A stretch of 64,000 bases of DNA from Colias croceus (taxonomy: Eukaryota; Arthropoda; Insecta; Lepidoptera; Pieridae). Numbering within the stretch: position 1 is the stretch's first letter; each line of letters opens with the position of its first letter. A program made the translations under genes and the position numbers. The stretch covers positions 4,714,501 to 4,778,500 of the forward strand of contig NC_059550.1 in NCBI RefSeq assembly GCF_905220415.1, read 5' to 3'. Under the pieces are notes generated by a model. The model saw nothing but the letters and a program-made list of their open reading frames with translations. It was not told the DNA's origin and did no database searches. Positions 37,101 through 49,500 of the stretch are shown here, in pieces.

Positions 37101-39673
37101 AGTCACTCAAAATTACATGAAATTACGTTGAAAATCGTTTTTCCTATTAAAAATCAAACGTGCGCAGCCTTTCGCCGGTCACTTTCAGACTTAAGAGAGA
37201 TACAAATTGGCTACCTATTAGCGAAAACAAAACACATCTAGACCGTATAGTTTTCTGTAAGTGTGGATGGCCCCGTCGTGCCCCGCGTCCCCGTAATGCC
37301 CCCCTCTCCCCTACTTCACTTGAATAAAAATATTTACAAACCTCATGACCTGCAAAAATTACAACTGTCGTGTACATATTTGTTGACGGTCATTCTGTAT
37401 GGCTATTAAAACATCAGGATAGTAATAATCATATTTTTTCATCAAATTTATCGCTTCCTTACATATGGGCGGTCGAGTAATAAATCGCACGTGATGTATG
37501 AAAATTAAAATTTAGCGTTAGCTTACTGACGTAGATTCATTAGTTATAAATTTTGTTTTAAAACGAGATAACGTTCCAACCTTCCTGGTCCAATTAATTC
37601 ATTAAAACCACGATTGTTTTGAGTTAAAACATGTTTTTTCGTCACAATTGCTATATAGGTCAGCGACGCGTGGGAAAAGATGTGACTGATGTGTTTTTAA
37701 GTGCTTGCCGCGAACGTTATAAAAACCCAAAAATAAAAAAGCAATCCGAATTACAAAAGTTAGGAAGTAAGTAGTTTTAAGTGCATATTACCTGCACTTA
37801 AAAAGGTCCTAACCTCTTTGCTTTCTCACGTAATTTGCCTAACGAACTATACTCGATACAGGAAATGAGAAAGTGTTCCTAATGAGGCGCATGCATTTCA
37901 ATTGTAACCATAGAATTTCTATTAACTTTTATGACTGCCACCCAGTTTACTAGGAAGAGCAGCGAGTAACAGGGATTGCAAATCGTATCTAAACTAACCT
38001 TTATGGGGACTGTCGCAGCATTATAATTCAACGGCTTTATTGAAGTTTTATGGGTTTACAAAGAAGGCTGGCATTGCAAATGCGCTGTGGTCGTGACTTA
38101 ACTTCCTGATGGACGCGTAGCATGTAAGTAGGTTGCAAATAAAGCCGAAACGTGAGGGATTATTGTGCATCACCAATAAAGTATAATTCGATACAGTCAA
38201 TAGGAAGTAGGGATTAGAGATGGTAATATATTTTATTATACACAAACACGATTAGATACGAGGATTTATTATCAGTACATTGACACACATTACAATGTTT
38301 TTCCTTAACTTATCTTTCAAGTTACGAATGCGAAAAAGCGTATGTATCGGCGTTGATAACAAAGTATAGAATTTGCTGCATCTGAAAAACTGATCTATTC
38401 ACATTTATCTGAAAATCATCTCCTACCCGACCTTGACCAATTTATTTAAAATAAGCGTAAAGCGATTCGTTTTCACGGTTGGCGACTTTACATTTCTTAT
38501 TTAAATAGCTGTTATGCAATGCAGTTTGCATATGAATAATACGATAAATTTTTGCACTTGAATGAGAAAACATTTCGCAAGAAGTCACGGATTAAGTTTT
38601 TAAGAATCTTTTCTCGTTATTTATTCCGGATTTAACTACTCATAAGACGATATATATATATTTTTTACTCGTGTTTTAAACACGTCTTTAATACCTACCT
38701 ATATTAAAATATGCAGTGTCACTTTTACAATAATAAATAACTCCTCGTCTTTCTTTTGTTTTCATATTACAAGATAATTTTTAACAATTTTATCCTACAT
38801 TTTCCAGTTAACACCCGAAGACGAAGAGCGTAGACGTCGGAGGAGAGAACGGAACAAAATAGCAGCGACCAAGTGTAGGATGAAGAAACGGGAACGTACT
38901 GTGAACCTCGTCAACGAGAGCGAAGTACTGGAGAACCAGAATATTGACCTCAAAGCGCAACTTAAGGTATTTACTGCGTGATTCTTATATTTTAAAACAA
39001 GTTTGAGTAAAATTGTGAAATGATACGAAGCAAGTATGAAATAAAAACCTATAGCAAAACGACTATTTTACTGTCTGTGTTAACGTTTGTTGAATATTTC
39101 GTTAACTTTAATACCTACTACATATTTTCTTTTCAGGATTTGGAGGTGCAGAAACGACAGCTGATGGATATGTTATCCGTCCACGCGGCGTCATGTCTCA
39201 AGAACAATTCCAACCGAACGTCCCCAACGACGTCGTACAACATGCTGCGTTCATTCGAGTCCCCAACAACATTCCCCGTCAACTTCGACGCTCACTCACC
39301 TTACATTAGACCCGAATCTGCCAACATCCTCGCTTCCAGCTACACTTGCGTCACACCCCTCAACGGGAATTCTTCCATAGACAGCATATCCCCTCTAGAC
39401 TCTACTTACATCGCACCCCAGACCATAGACGTCGATTACAGCAGACCAGACAGTGTCCTCAGTCTTCCGCCCACTTCGGACGCAAACTACATCACCACTG
39501 ACGGATACTTGCCCAAAGCTACCAACATCCTCGGCCCCATTGAACAGGAAGCCGAGTACTATGACTCCGAACTGAATTACAACGTCTCGAGCCAACAATG
39601 CCACACTTACCCCGGCACTATTCAAGACGCTCAAACGAAACTCAACAATCTAAACGACGGCTGTTTAGTTTAG
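31141..39673 (+). CDS. Atf3: ATF3/JDP2-type bZIP transcription factor
   Basis: Five coding exons join in phase 0: 31141-31398, 32803-32892, 35342-35497, 38808-38966 and 39137-39673, giving about 399 aa. All introns are GT-AG. The acceptor at 30939 shows that 5' UTR continues into the first exon. The bZIP lies at residues ~175-245: an Arg-rich basic region with the NKIAATKCR signature (N184, A187, A188, C191, R192), then KKRERTVNLV and leucine heptads (L...L...L) running across exons 4-5 to QKRQLMDMLSVH. This matches ATF3/JDP2 and Drosophila A3-3. The family binds TGACGTCA or AP-1 sites as homodimers or with Jun and acts in stress, metabolic and immune responses in the nucleus. The N terminus is Ser/Thr/Pro-rich; residues ~130-168 are Lys/Asp/Glu-rich; the C-terminal ~150 residues are low-complexity Ser/Thr/Pro/Tyr. 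I chose the ATG at 31141 over the upstream in-frame GTG. The gene has two consensus CRE palindromes within it, and intron 3 hosts a pogo remnant. Confidence 0.93.
31335..31342. promoter_or_regulatory. Consensus CRE (TGACGTCA) inside coding exon 1
   Basis: A perfect palindromic cAMP-response/ATF site lies in the coding sequence of Atf3 exon 1, at the Asn-Asp-Val codons. ATF3-family proteins bind this motif. Whether it is used is unknown. Confidence 0.4.
33135..33146. promoter_or_regulatory. Extended CRE palindrome AATGACGTCATT in Atf3 intron 2
   Basis: A 12-bp perfect palindrome centred on TGACGTCA, about 1.8 kb downstream of the exon 1 site. It is a candidate for autoregulation by ATF3 or for CREB/ATF binding; the sequence alone cannot show use. 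Confidence 0.45.
36377..37311 (-). mobile_element. Internally deleted pogo-like transposon with G-rich TIRs
   Basis: The left end GGGGAGAGGGGGGCATAATG is mirrored by CCGTAATGCCCCCCTCTCCCC at the right (two mismatches over ~26 bp). TA flanks both ends (36375-36376, 37312-37313), the Tc1/mariner/pogo duplication. Internal copies of GGGGCAT/CCCATTCTGCCCC-type motifs occur near both termini, probably transposase binding sites. Only the 3' end of a transposase gene remains (36605-36893, minus). The element lies in intron 3 of Atf3, antisense to the gene. Confidence 0.85.
36605..36893 (-). pseudogene. C-terminal zinc-finger remnant of a pogo-like transposase
   Basis: The minus strand reads KKREQFKRTKKCSNPNDPK, then a Lys/Ser/Glu-rich linker (SSEENTDEDT) and CMYC. 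After a frameshift it continues EGWVACQLCGRWAHISCAG, then DDDN and HMCLYCDAK followed by a stop. The cysteine and histidine spacing (CxxC, CxxC, W, HxxC, CxxC) is the PHD-like finger found at the C terminus of many insect pogo/Tigger-type transposases. The HTH and DDE domains are absent, so this is a deletion derivative. The family assignment rests on this tail and the TA duplication. Confidence 0.75.
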
Positions 39674-41995
39674 CCGAAGGGTAAGTATCTCTCCGTCGGG
39701 TCCAAAATTTACTTTCGACATGTATACGTATTTAGATCTTGAATAATTCGAAATGTTCATCAGTCTTCACATCGTTTCGCTTCCAATTCTGTGATTAAAA
39801 ATTTATTGGTTGTTTATGTTGAAATTATAGTTGACGAAAGGATTATTTCGAAACGAAATTGTATGTCTACTGTGTAGAACAACAACGTAGAATAGTGCGG
39901 TGCCCGTTAGCTCTTTGGATTGAAATTTCATTAAAATTAAACAGTTGAGCCCCAGAGCCACGACACGGCTCATTATATTCAATATATTTTATTTGTGTTT
40001 ACAAAGTGTTGTGAAAATAATTTTGAGTCACCGTTGTCAAATAACATTAAACTGTGTAACAGTTTCCTTAGTTAGATACACGTACATAATATTTAATTAA
40101 GTTGTTTTACTCTAACATTACCGCATCGTTATAAGTTCTATAATTTTGCTTTGATCTGTACAAAATATTTATTAAAGTTTAAGATCTGATTATCATTACG
40201 CACTAAGATGTCGGGTATTTTGAATATCCCCATTTAGCCGCCATAAGTCTAGTCGACTTTCGACACCAAATACACAAAACATCACATGATATCTTCCAGT
40301 ACAATACAAATAGAATACCTCCTGTTGAAATTCCAAAAGTATATTTTATGTTAAAGAAATTATTTTCACAGATTATAAAGGGATATATTACCGTATTGTG
40401 TAAGATTGCATAGTTTAAGACGCTTTAACTCGAGAGTAAGAAGTGATATATTGTAATGAATGAATAGGTATAACTTGTTATAACTAATTACTCTATAAAT
40501 TTTATGATATTCAGCTTTTATATTTCTCAGCTATTTGACACAAAGTGTCCCACTTAAACCTATCGTAAGTGCCTATATTTATTTGTTACTTGGTAATTAT
40601 TGATATAATATTTTCTTCTTGACATTTTAATTGTATCGTATGTTAAAATTAATTAATATTAAGAAGTTTTAAAAATGTATAAGAGATATTCTATAATTAC
40701 TAATGAAAAATGACATAATGGATATGATATTTTGATTAAATAATATTTAATTAACACTTTACATATTTGCAAGAAAGGTGAGAAATAACTACAATACAAT
40801 ACAGTTAAAAAACTATTATGGCCAACCAATGTCGATTTTACCAGGTAAGGTACCTACCAATAGTAAAGTTTTAAAAAAATATGCCTTTATCATCCCTGAT
40901 GATCTGCTTTACATCAACGCACATAAAATAAATATGCAGAAGAATTTTATAACATTAAATGTATTTTTATTCTGATCCATATTCGATGTAAGTTATAGCT
41001 GGATGCCTTAGACAGACCGTGCCTTTTACCAGTGAACCTAGTCTTACGACTGCTGGCAGTGACAATCGAAGCAGTCAGTCGCGCAAGCATTTATTTTTAT
41101 AGATTTGTGATAATCTAGAATAAAGCATCTTTGGCACAAATCAAATCTTTATATTTTAATAAGAAATTACGCCTCTGCTTAATTTAACGTAGGATTTACA
41201 TAGAGTTATAGAGTAACCGTTAATGTTCTGTTATTTATGGTATGCTATCAAAATGTATGCTTAATCTGTGGTTATTATTGTGTGGGTGATTTGACCTCAA
41301 AGTAATCTTTCGTTGAGATTGTCTTTAGAAGGTTCGTTTATTGTGTTAGGGTAGCATTGATAACAATATTAAAAATTAAACATCTACGATTCAAATTTTA
41401 ACATTACATATTTATGTAAGTTTTGTAACAACAGGATATATTTTCATTTATGTATTTTTAATTTTTCCTAAAAATTAAGTTACAAATTAACTGCGTATTT
41501 TAATTTTAAATGGAAAGTACATATGTACGTGAATATGAAGAATTAAAAGAAGTGTTAACTTTAAACATATCTGTCTGTATTGATATAAATTGTATAAAGT
41601 ACTGGTTTTATGATTTTATTTTATGTTTTAACGAAGAAGCAAGACTATCAGATATATTTTGTATTATAAGACATATTATATTTAACATTTGAACCATGTC
41701 ACAAAAAAGTGTGCTTAACTTAAAAGTGTAAATAAATAATAATTTCAACGAGAATGTACCAATCACTGTGAAACACACTATATTTTATATTATTGAAGAT
41801 TTTATATAACTGTCACGTATTATATTTGCCTTTTAAAATTTGGAATAAGTTGGATTTGTTGCTATAAATTTTATAATTAGACTTTGTAAGTGTTGAACAT
41901 CACTTGTACCTGCTTCTTGATTATAAATATTTTGACAATCGAAGCAAAATTACTGTGCTTATTTACTTAAAAATAAATCATATATTGCATATTAT
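39674..41995 (+). other. Atf3 3' UTR and gene-end region
   Basis: Coding ends at 39671-39673 (TAG). Candidate poly(A) signals AATAAA occur at 41119-41124, 41731-41736 and 41972-41977, so the 3' UTR may be 1.4-2.3 kb. Several ATTTA motifs are present, as in short-lived stress mRNAs, though in such AT-rich DNA this is weak evidence. The small open frames here are not genes. Tip60 ends about 300 bp further on in tail-to-tail orientation. Confidence 0.6.
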
Positions 41996-42298
41996 ATTTT
42001 GTTTTATTTCCTTTATCACTACTACAAATCAATGAAACTTATGAACCTGATGTCTCCATATTATAGAGAAATGCATAATAAAATAAAAATAAATTATTAT
42101 AGTAGCGATAAGTATATCGATATTTAGATAAGTACTATACTTATATAGAGCAAAAGCTCTATGGAAACTTATAACTAAATAGTACTAATGATAGTTACTA
42201 AATAGAGGAATCATATATAACAAAGTTAAAAATAATATTGGAGTGTAATTGATGGTATATTTTTACAATAAAACGCAAGCATTACTTAAACGAACATA

Positions 42299-42304
42299 TT
42301 TATT
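42299..42304 (-). terminator. Tip60 polyadenylation signal
   Basis: AATAAA on the minus strand, about 90 nt after the predicted stop codon of Tip60 (42397-42395), in the context TTAAATAAATATG. Confidence 0.6.
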
Positions 42305-42394
42305 TAATATCACAATAAAAATATAATACAATAAATTGTAGGTACAATTTCCAGAGAACGTAGCTTCGGTTCATAATGTGTTCGCGCGGATTTC

Positions 42395-45300
42395 TCACCT
42401 ACAAATAAAAATAAAATAATCAATACATTTTGTATTGATTTAATAATTATTGCCCATACATAAAAATATGAAAGAGTACAATAATTTATATGACGAGGAA
42501 AATTGATGATGCGTAAGCAATAACCCAGCTTAAAATATTAAATAATGGTTAGTATATAAAAGTTGTTAATTCCACCTTAACATTCAAGCTTAATAATTTC
42601 AGTGCGAAATTAATGTACATTAGTTTGAATAAAGTTAAAACTCTTTGTCTCTTTCTGCAATACAGAAACATAATTCATTAGAGTGAGAAAGATTGCTTCT
42701 CAGAATCTACTTGTGCGCGATCGATCTCTTTTCAATGAATTATATTTCTGTACAACAGAAAGAGACATACAGCTGATGGTTGAACTGAAAATGATTGTGT
42801 TAAATAGATGATTATAAAAATGAATGGGTTAAAAGTGGTTAAAAATATAATGACTTTTAAATGATTAATTAAAAATAATGGTGAGAACATTTGTATGAAT
42901 TATACACAATGATGTAATGACGCCCAAAGCCATTGTTAGCGTGTTAGTGGTTAATCAGCTTAAGTGGTAACTGAAGCATACTAACTATCGAATCGTTATG
43001 AAACTTTCTAATAATATTTTCTACTTCTTATAATTGTTATTCAGATTGATTTTTATCCTAATGGAGAATAAATTGAGATTATTTTCATGTCAAAAACATA
43101 ACACTATGAAAACTACAGAATAGAAACTAAAAAACAAATATATTTTATGGACAATACACAATAGACATAAAAAAATATATAGAAACTAACATATTTTTCG
43201 GCATTTAAAAGAACCAAACAGTAAAAGAACGAGAAAAATAATAATAAAGATCGTTCGATACGAATAATTAGTATGCCATGTGATATAAAGCTTTGTACAT
43301 ATAATAAATATTCAATACATAAAATTTTGTTAGAAACAAAATGAATCATACGTGTACGAAGCCCGATATACTCGCTGTCGTAACTTCAAACACTGGTGAC
43401 AAAAGAAAAAAAAATTATACCTTTATAAAAAATAACCTGAACGAAATGAAAATCTGCATGTCATTAGTTTATCAATAACATAATATGTTTAAACAATAAA
43501 TAAAAGCTCTATAATGAGCCCTCTTCACATTGGGCAGCGTTGGGCGATTAGAGGCAATCACGATAGAGGGCCTATATTATGTCAATGATCGGCCGTCATT
43601 GTAGATGTTTATTCATAATCGCCGTAATGGCGGCAAACATCGACGATCATTTATTGGGCCAACACTGCCCATTACGAAATGACCCATAAGTAAATACATA
43701 GTAATTATATTATTAGTTGACAAACGACATACCACTTGGCTCGCTTCGACCAATCTTTGGGCGTCCAATGCAAGCATTTCGGGTCTATCCTTAACAATTT
43801 CTTCTCCATCGCTTTTTGATGTTGCTGTATTGTTTCCTGAAATAAATTCTGATAAATAGGCCCTTGTGGATAAGTCACAAATATTAACAATTCTCTTTTC
43901 GGTACGAGGATGAAATGAAATGTTTCGAATTGTGAATTTCATTTATTTTTGTAAGATATAAAAATAATGGCCAAATACGATATCAAGTTTATATTTTTTA
44001 TACTTTATTTTACTAAATCAACACGCATAACACTTACCCACTGCTAAAATACAATAACAACAACAGACACTTATGAAATCACTAATTAAAATATTTATAA
44101 TGGCTTATTTTTTAAGATTAAGTTGTTAAAAAGTTGTCAAATATTTAATTACCATATTTCGATAAAAAATAGTAAAATGAATCTTACCTGATTAACTGAT
44201 ATTATATATTGACCCTTGTAATAATTAATTAGATTTAAATTTTGCAGTGTGCTGATAACATCCTCCTTCTTTATGCTAGTCAATTCACATATTTCACTGA
44301 AATAAAAATAACAAAAAACTTATAATGATAATTTCTTAAATGTGTATGAAATAAAAAACGTATCAATTGATGATAATTATCAACGTGTAAGATTTTAAGT
44401 ATTTTGATAAAATGTAATACATAGATAATAATTAAGATTGATTCGAAAATATAAAATCTTAAATTCTGCGCGAGATTGCAATCTGAATAGCTAACAACTT
44501 TTAATGTAGTAAAACTGATTTCGTAGCGAACAATAAAGCTCGATCTTATCTTTTACTTTAAAAGATATTCATTTTCAATTGTTTATTCATGTATCCACAA
44601 AAAACTTGAAAAGCACTATGTTCTGTACTTATTATTATACCCAGTACCTACTAGAAATTTAATTATTTCATGTCACATTACATATTTAGTTTAAGTAACA
44701 TTTCCTGCGCGAGGATAAATTAAATGTCATAATCACTAACAGATAAAAAAGAGCGTGTCAGGTGTGAAACTTCTGTGGCAAGATTCAAAGATACTAAAAT
44801 CGTCGCCTTACTCCTTGGCGTGACGGTTTTGCCATGACGCAACCATGAAATTTTACTCTCAACGCCCCTAAAAAAGTTTCACCTCAAAAATAACTTACTT
44901 TATAGTAATGACTGGTTTCTCATTTTCACCAATCGGCTTGATGCTTATCAATATATCGAGTATAGTCTGGGCCCAATAACTCCTGTACGATAATAGACCA
45001 AGATCAGACAGGGGTTTTTCCGGAGAACCTGTTTTACCTTCAAACTTTGATAATTCATAACCTGCAAAATACAAAAAACATAAAAAAATCTGTAATAATC
45101 ATTTTCAGGTACAGATTTTTTTTATATTGACAACATTATATAATGTGCGATTAAGATATTGTGGTCTTCAAACATTATTTAACGCGATACACATTACACA
45201 ATCACCAACACAAAAATTTACTCAGAAAAACTCTATGCACTGTAAATCCGACTTTAATTCATGCGAATAAGGTTGATTTTATTTTTCGTATATTTTAAGC

Positions 45301-46490
45301 TAGAATAGATCGTCTTTTTTATTTTGTGGATACTCCTTTATGTTGTGCTAATAAGCTTAAATTTTGCTCAATCATTTCTTCCTTTTGATGAGAATTTTGA
45401 CAGTTCAATTTGAGGACACTTTTAAATTCGTTTTTGTATATTATGATTGTGTATCTTGTTGTTTTTAAATAAGGAAGGAAATGGTATTATAGGTCTACCA
45501 GAATCTGATGGCATATTTATATTTAAGAAATAAAAGATTTTTATGTGGCAACTTATTTGACAACTATCAAATTGGTTGTCAAATTATTTGTCTTTTTTGC
45601 AGTTAATGAATAATTTTTAGGATTTTGTCTAAAAAATCTTCGAAAATGTCGAAAAAGCCGCTGAGATCACAAGCAAGAGGTGTTGTTTATAATGTGTATA
45701 GAAAAACATTCGATGAAGAAGGGTCAAACACATCACAATTTTCAATTTTGAAGATTTTATTGGTAAATTGGACTTACCCGTTTTGATACTTTAAATTAAA
45801 AAATATTATATGTAGGTAACTATAATATTGTTTGTTGATTAGAATATAATTTTATGAAAACTTATTACAGGAGTTTCCAATACAATACTTATTACAGAAG
45901 TTTCCAATTCGTCAAGTCCAAGCTGTCCAAGTCAAATTTATAATGTGTGTATCTGTTAATACTTACGAAAATAAACATAATTTTATTTTATTTATATTTT
46001 ATTTTATAAAAAATTATAAGCAGGTTTGATCTACATTATCATTATATCGATATTTTCACATGGCATACTGGTAATGAATATACAAATATAGGTATGTGTA
46101 AATAATAATATTATGTACATATTAGGTACCTGTATAAAAGTAATATGTATAATTGTATATTATACATGTAAGTATGTACATTGTACCTACATAATATTAA
46201 GTGGATATCTCATTATTAAGTACAGTATTGTCCACTTATGTAATGTGGCTAATGATATTGAGGACAAAATAAAAAATAAGCAGTATCAAGATCGTTCAGT
46301 CCATTTTCCCTAGGGTTGCACACTCAAAATTTTGATCTCCCTAATTGCCATCAGATTCTGGTTTACCTATATCTATACATATAATAAATCTGTAGAAGGG
46401 TCAATTCTGTACATTGAAAATATTGAAAAAATTAATAGCAGGGGGTGTTACTGGATCGATACCAAACCCAAATATGTGATTAAAAAAATT

Positions 46491-46523
<33 letters not shown>

Positions 46524-49500
46524 ATGTGAAGGCATCACGTGAAAACTAGCGGTTCGATTTCGATGAAACTTGGTATAATTATACCTTATTATCCTGGGCG
46601 TAAAATAGGATACTTTTTATCCTGGAAAAATACGTAGAAAAAAATTAATCTTAATTTTTCAGTTTTATCCATAGACGTTGTTCCGTAGAACCGCGAACAC
46701 ACGTTGCGTATTATTATAGGCCTAGCCGTATTTGGGAATTGGGTCCAATAGATATTTATAAGATGTTATTGACAGAGGTACTCGAAATGGAGAAATAACC
46801 ATCCACGCGAAGACCGACATCCGCGCGGACGGAGTCGCGGGCGGAAGCTAGTTATTTATAAAATACGTGATTTGACTCTTATGTACTGTGATATTATAAG
46901 CAAATGAAAAAGTAGTACCTCCCTACAATTTTGAAATGCCTTTTTATCTATTTAAAATACTTACTAAATTCTATTAGTAAGGTTCCGTAACCTTTCCTCT
47001 GATACGGCGGTAAAGTCAATATACAAGCGACATTGTAATCTTCTGTGCTCTCTTTTTCCTTTGAAAAGTACCCTACTATGTGAAAACCTGTAAATATAAA
47101 ATAACAATAATAATACGATACATATTAAACGAAGTCGCCTTTTCTGTGTTGTTCCACAATTTTAAAAATACTTAAATATTGCCTGACGTTTTTTATTAAA
47201 TAATAAGATTAGAGATATATTATATTATTATCACATAGTAATAAGTCCTCCTCTGGAATAAAAAAAAAATTCTTTATTGACAAAAGATTTTACATGTTGA
47301 AATATTGAAGTCTCTGACTCCCAAACTAGGTAAAAACCTCTAGAACCTAGGTAAAAATCTCTTCTCATTTGAATGTTTAAATAAATATTATATTCTGGTT
47401 GCCTGGAAGAGATCAGTACGAAGTCTGACTAATAGGCTATACTATGATTATGAAAATGTTGAAGAGTTAAATTAAAAAATTAACAACAGTTATTTCATAC
47501 CTCTCGTATCAAAATCTGTCATAACATAAAACAGAAAGGGATCCGTGTCGTAGTACAATGTCTTGTGGTCAAGGAACAGTTTCGCCAATAAACATAGATT
47601 TTGTGCGTACGTTTTGTTTTTCCTGCCGTCTATTTCAAAGAATGATATGCTTCCTTTTCTGTATATTTCGTTTCCGGGTGGATGTTTTAGTTTACATTTT
47701 ATCTGGACGAAAGATTAAAAATTACTCAAAAAATTAAAATTATGCAAAAATTCAATTTCTTTGTTTACAAAAATATGTATGTACATTGTTTTTATTATTT
47801 TATTCAAGTACATACTTAGTGTCAAGTAAATACTTACTAAGTGACGTTCTAAACACTTTTTACTCTTCCTATATTTCAAGCAGAATTCACAAATGTAAAT
47901 ACAAGGTAAATTCACCATTTCCTGAAACAAAAAACATATTTATAACAATGAAATTACTTATGTATCATTTAGTTATAACAATAGCATTTTCAACTTAGTT
48001 TGGTATCATTTTGTGAATAAGAAGAATATTTTTAATAATAAAGTTATTACTTTAAATATTTTTTTAATTGTTTTTGCTTTTGTTGTTTCAATCTTTAGTT
48101 CATTTTTAGTGGAAAATTTTATTTCTAAATATCATTTGAAATTTTTCAAGTATTTTGTTATCGCGAGCGTGGCTAGACTGGCGCGTCTGAGTTGTGGGCG
48201 TGACTACGAACGAGCCAATCGCTACAATCTTTTACAACCATTCAGATATATACATATGGAGACGACACCGCCTACATCACTTATGTTCCGCTCAACATGC
48301 CATATGGCGTAACTGCACGCTCATTTTTTATTTGTTTTAACCCTTAACACGGCAAGCCCTGAAATAATGTACCCAGATATGACTTGAATTGATTTTAGTG
48401 ATAGTTATTGATTAAAAAATACTATAGTAGAGAAAAAAATAAAACAAATTTTCTGTAAGTAGGTTTTTCAGGATGTCCGTTAAAACGGCCTTTGCCAAGA
48501 ACCCCATCTTCATTGCTGTCTCAAAAAACGGACAACGCTGTCATACAGGTTATAAAATAAGAATGAAAAAAATAAATATTCACTTAATATAACACAATTG
48601 AAATCAATTTCAAATAGCATTTTATTGTTTTATTGTATCACAGTATTTTCACTATCTTTTATAACAAAAAATTCTTCAATTTTAACTAAATACCTAACAA
48701 ATGATAATTGAGCCCTCTCGAGCTCAATCACATTATTTAGTTGGGTGGAATGTTAAATAACATTTATTATTTTGTGTCAAGCAACCTTTGGTTTCATTTA
48801 ATACAAATAATAATGGTTTTTTTCTTTTTCTAAATGTGAAGTGATATTTGGCCGATGATTAGGACATTTAGTCGAAATGCATGTGGGGGTCGAGGAACTC
48901 CCGGTTCTATTGTAGACCCAACAGATTTAACTGATCTTAGATTATATTCGTCATTTTGAACTTAATTAAAAATAATTCTACATATAATTAAAGACTCTAA
49001 AGCAAAGAAATAAAATAGTGATATTTTATTAAAGTACGAATCATGGCAACGTCCGTTTCTTGGGACATGCCAAATGGTTCTTAGTTACCTGTATCTACGG
49101 CACTGTCCCAAAAAACGGACCGTCATAGAATTATTTGAATATTTCATAATCTTTAGAGCAAAAACAACAGTTTATCTCACCTGAAAGTTAAATCAATAGA
49201 AATCAAACACGGAAACTATTTCATAAAAGCTATTATTGACCAGAAACACAAACCATCACTAATTCCGGAAATCCCTAAATTCAACAGTCACCTAGCACAC
49301 GAATCAAATGATCTCTATAATTGGCATGTAGGAGAAAAATAAAGGATTGTTATCGTACTTTCTCCAACGTAGTCAATTTTCTAGATTTTTTGGAACGTTC
49401 AAGATTTACACGGCAATAAGTACATGTACTAAAAAAGTGACAGAAAAGCTTTAAGGGTTAAAGTGAAACGCATCAAATATGCCTTCGTGTGTGTTTCGAT

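Noticed and set aside
39395..39634. Minus-strand frame over Atf3 exon 5
   Set aside because: Antisense shadow of coding sequence.
43613..43942. Minus-strand frame overlapping Tip60 exon 12
   Set aside because: Wrong frame and runs through the splice acceptor at 43837; the true frame matches the Tip60 C terminus.
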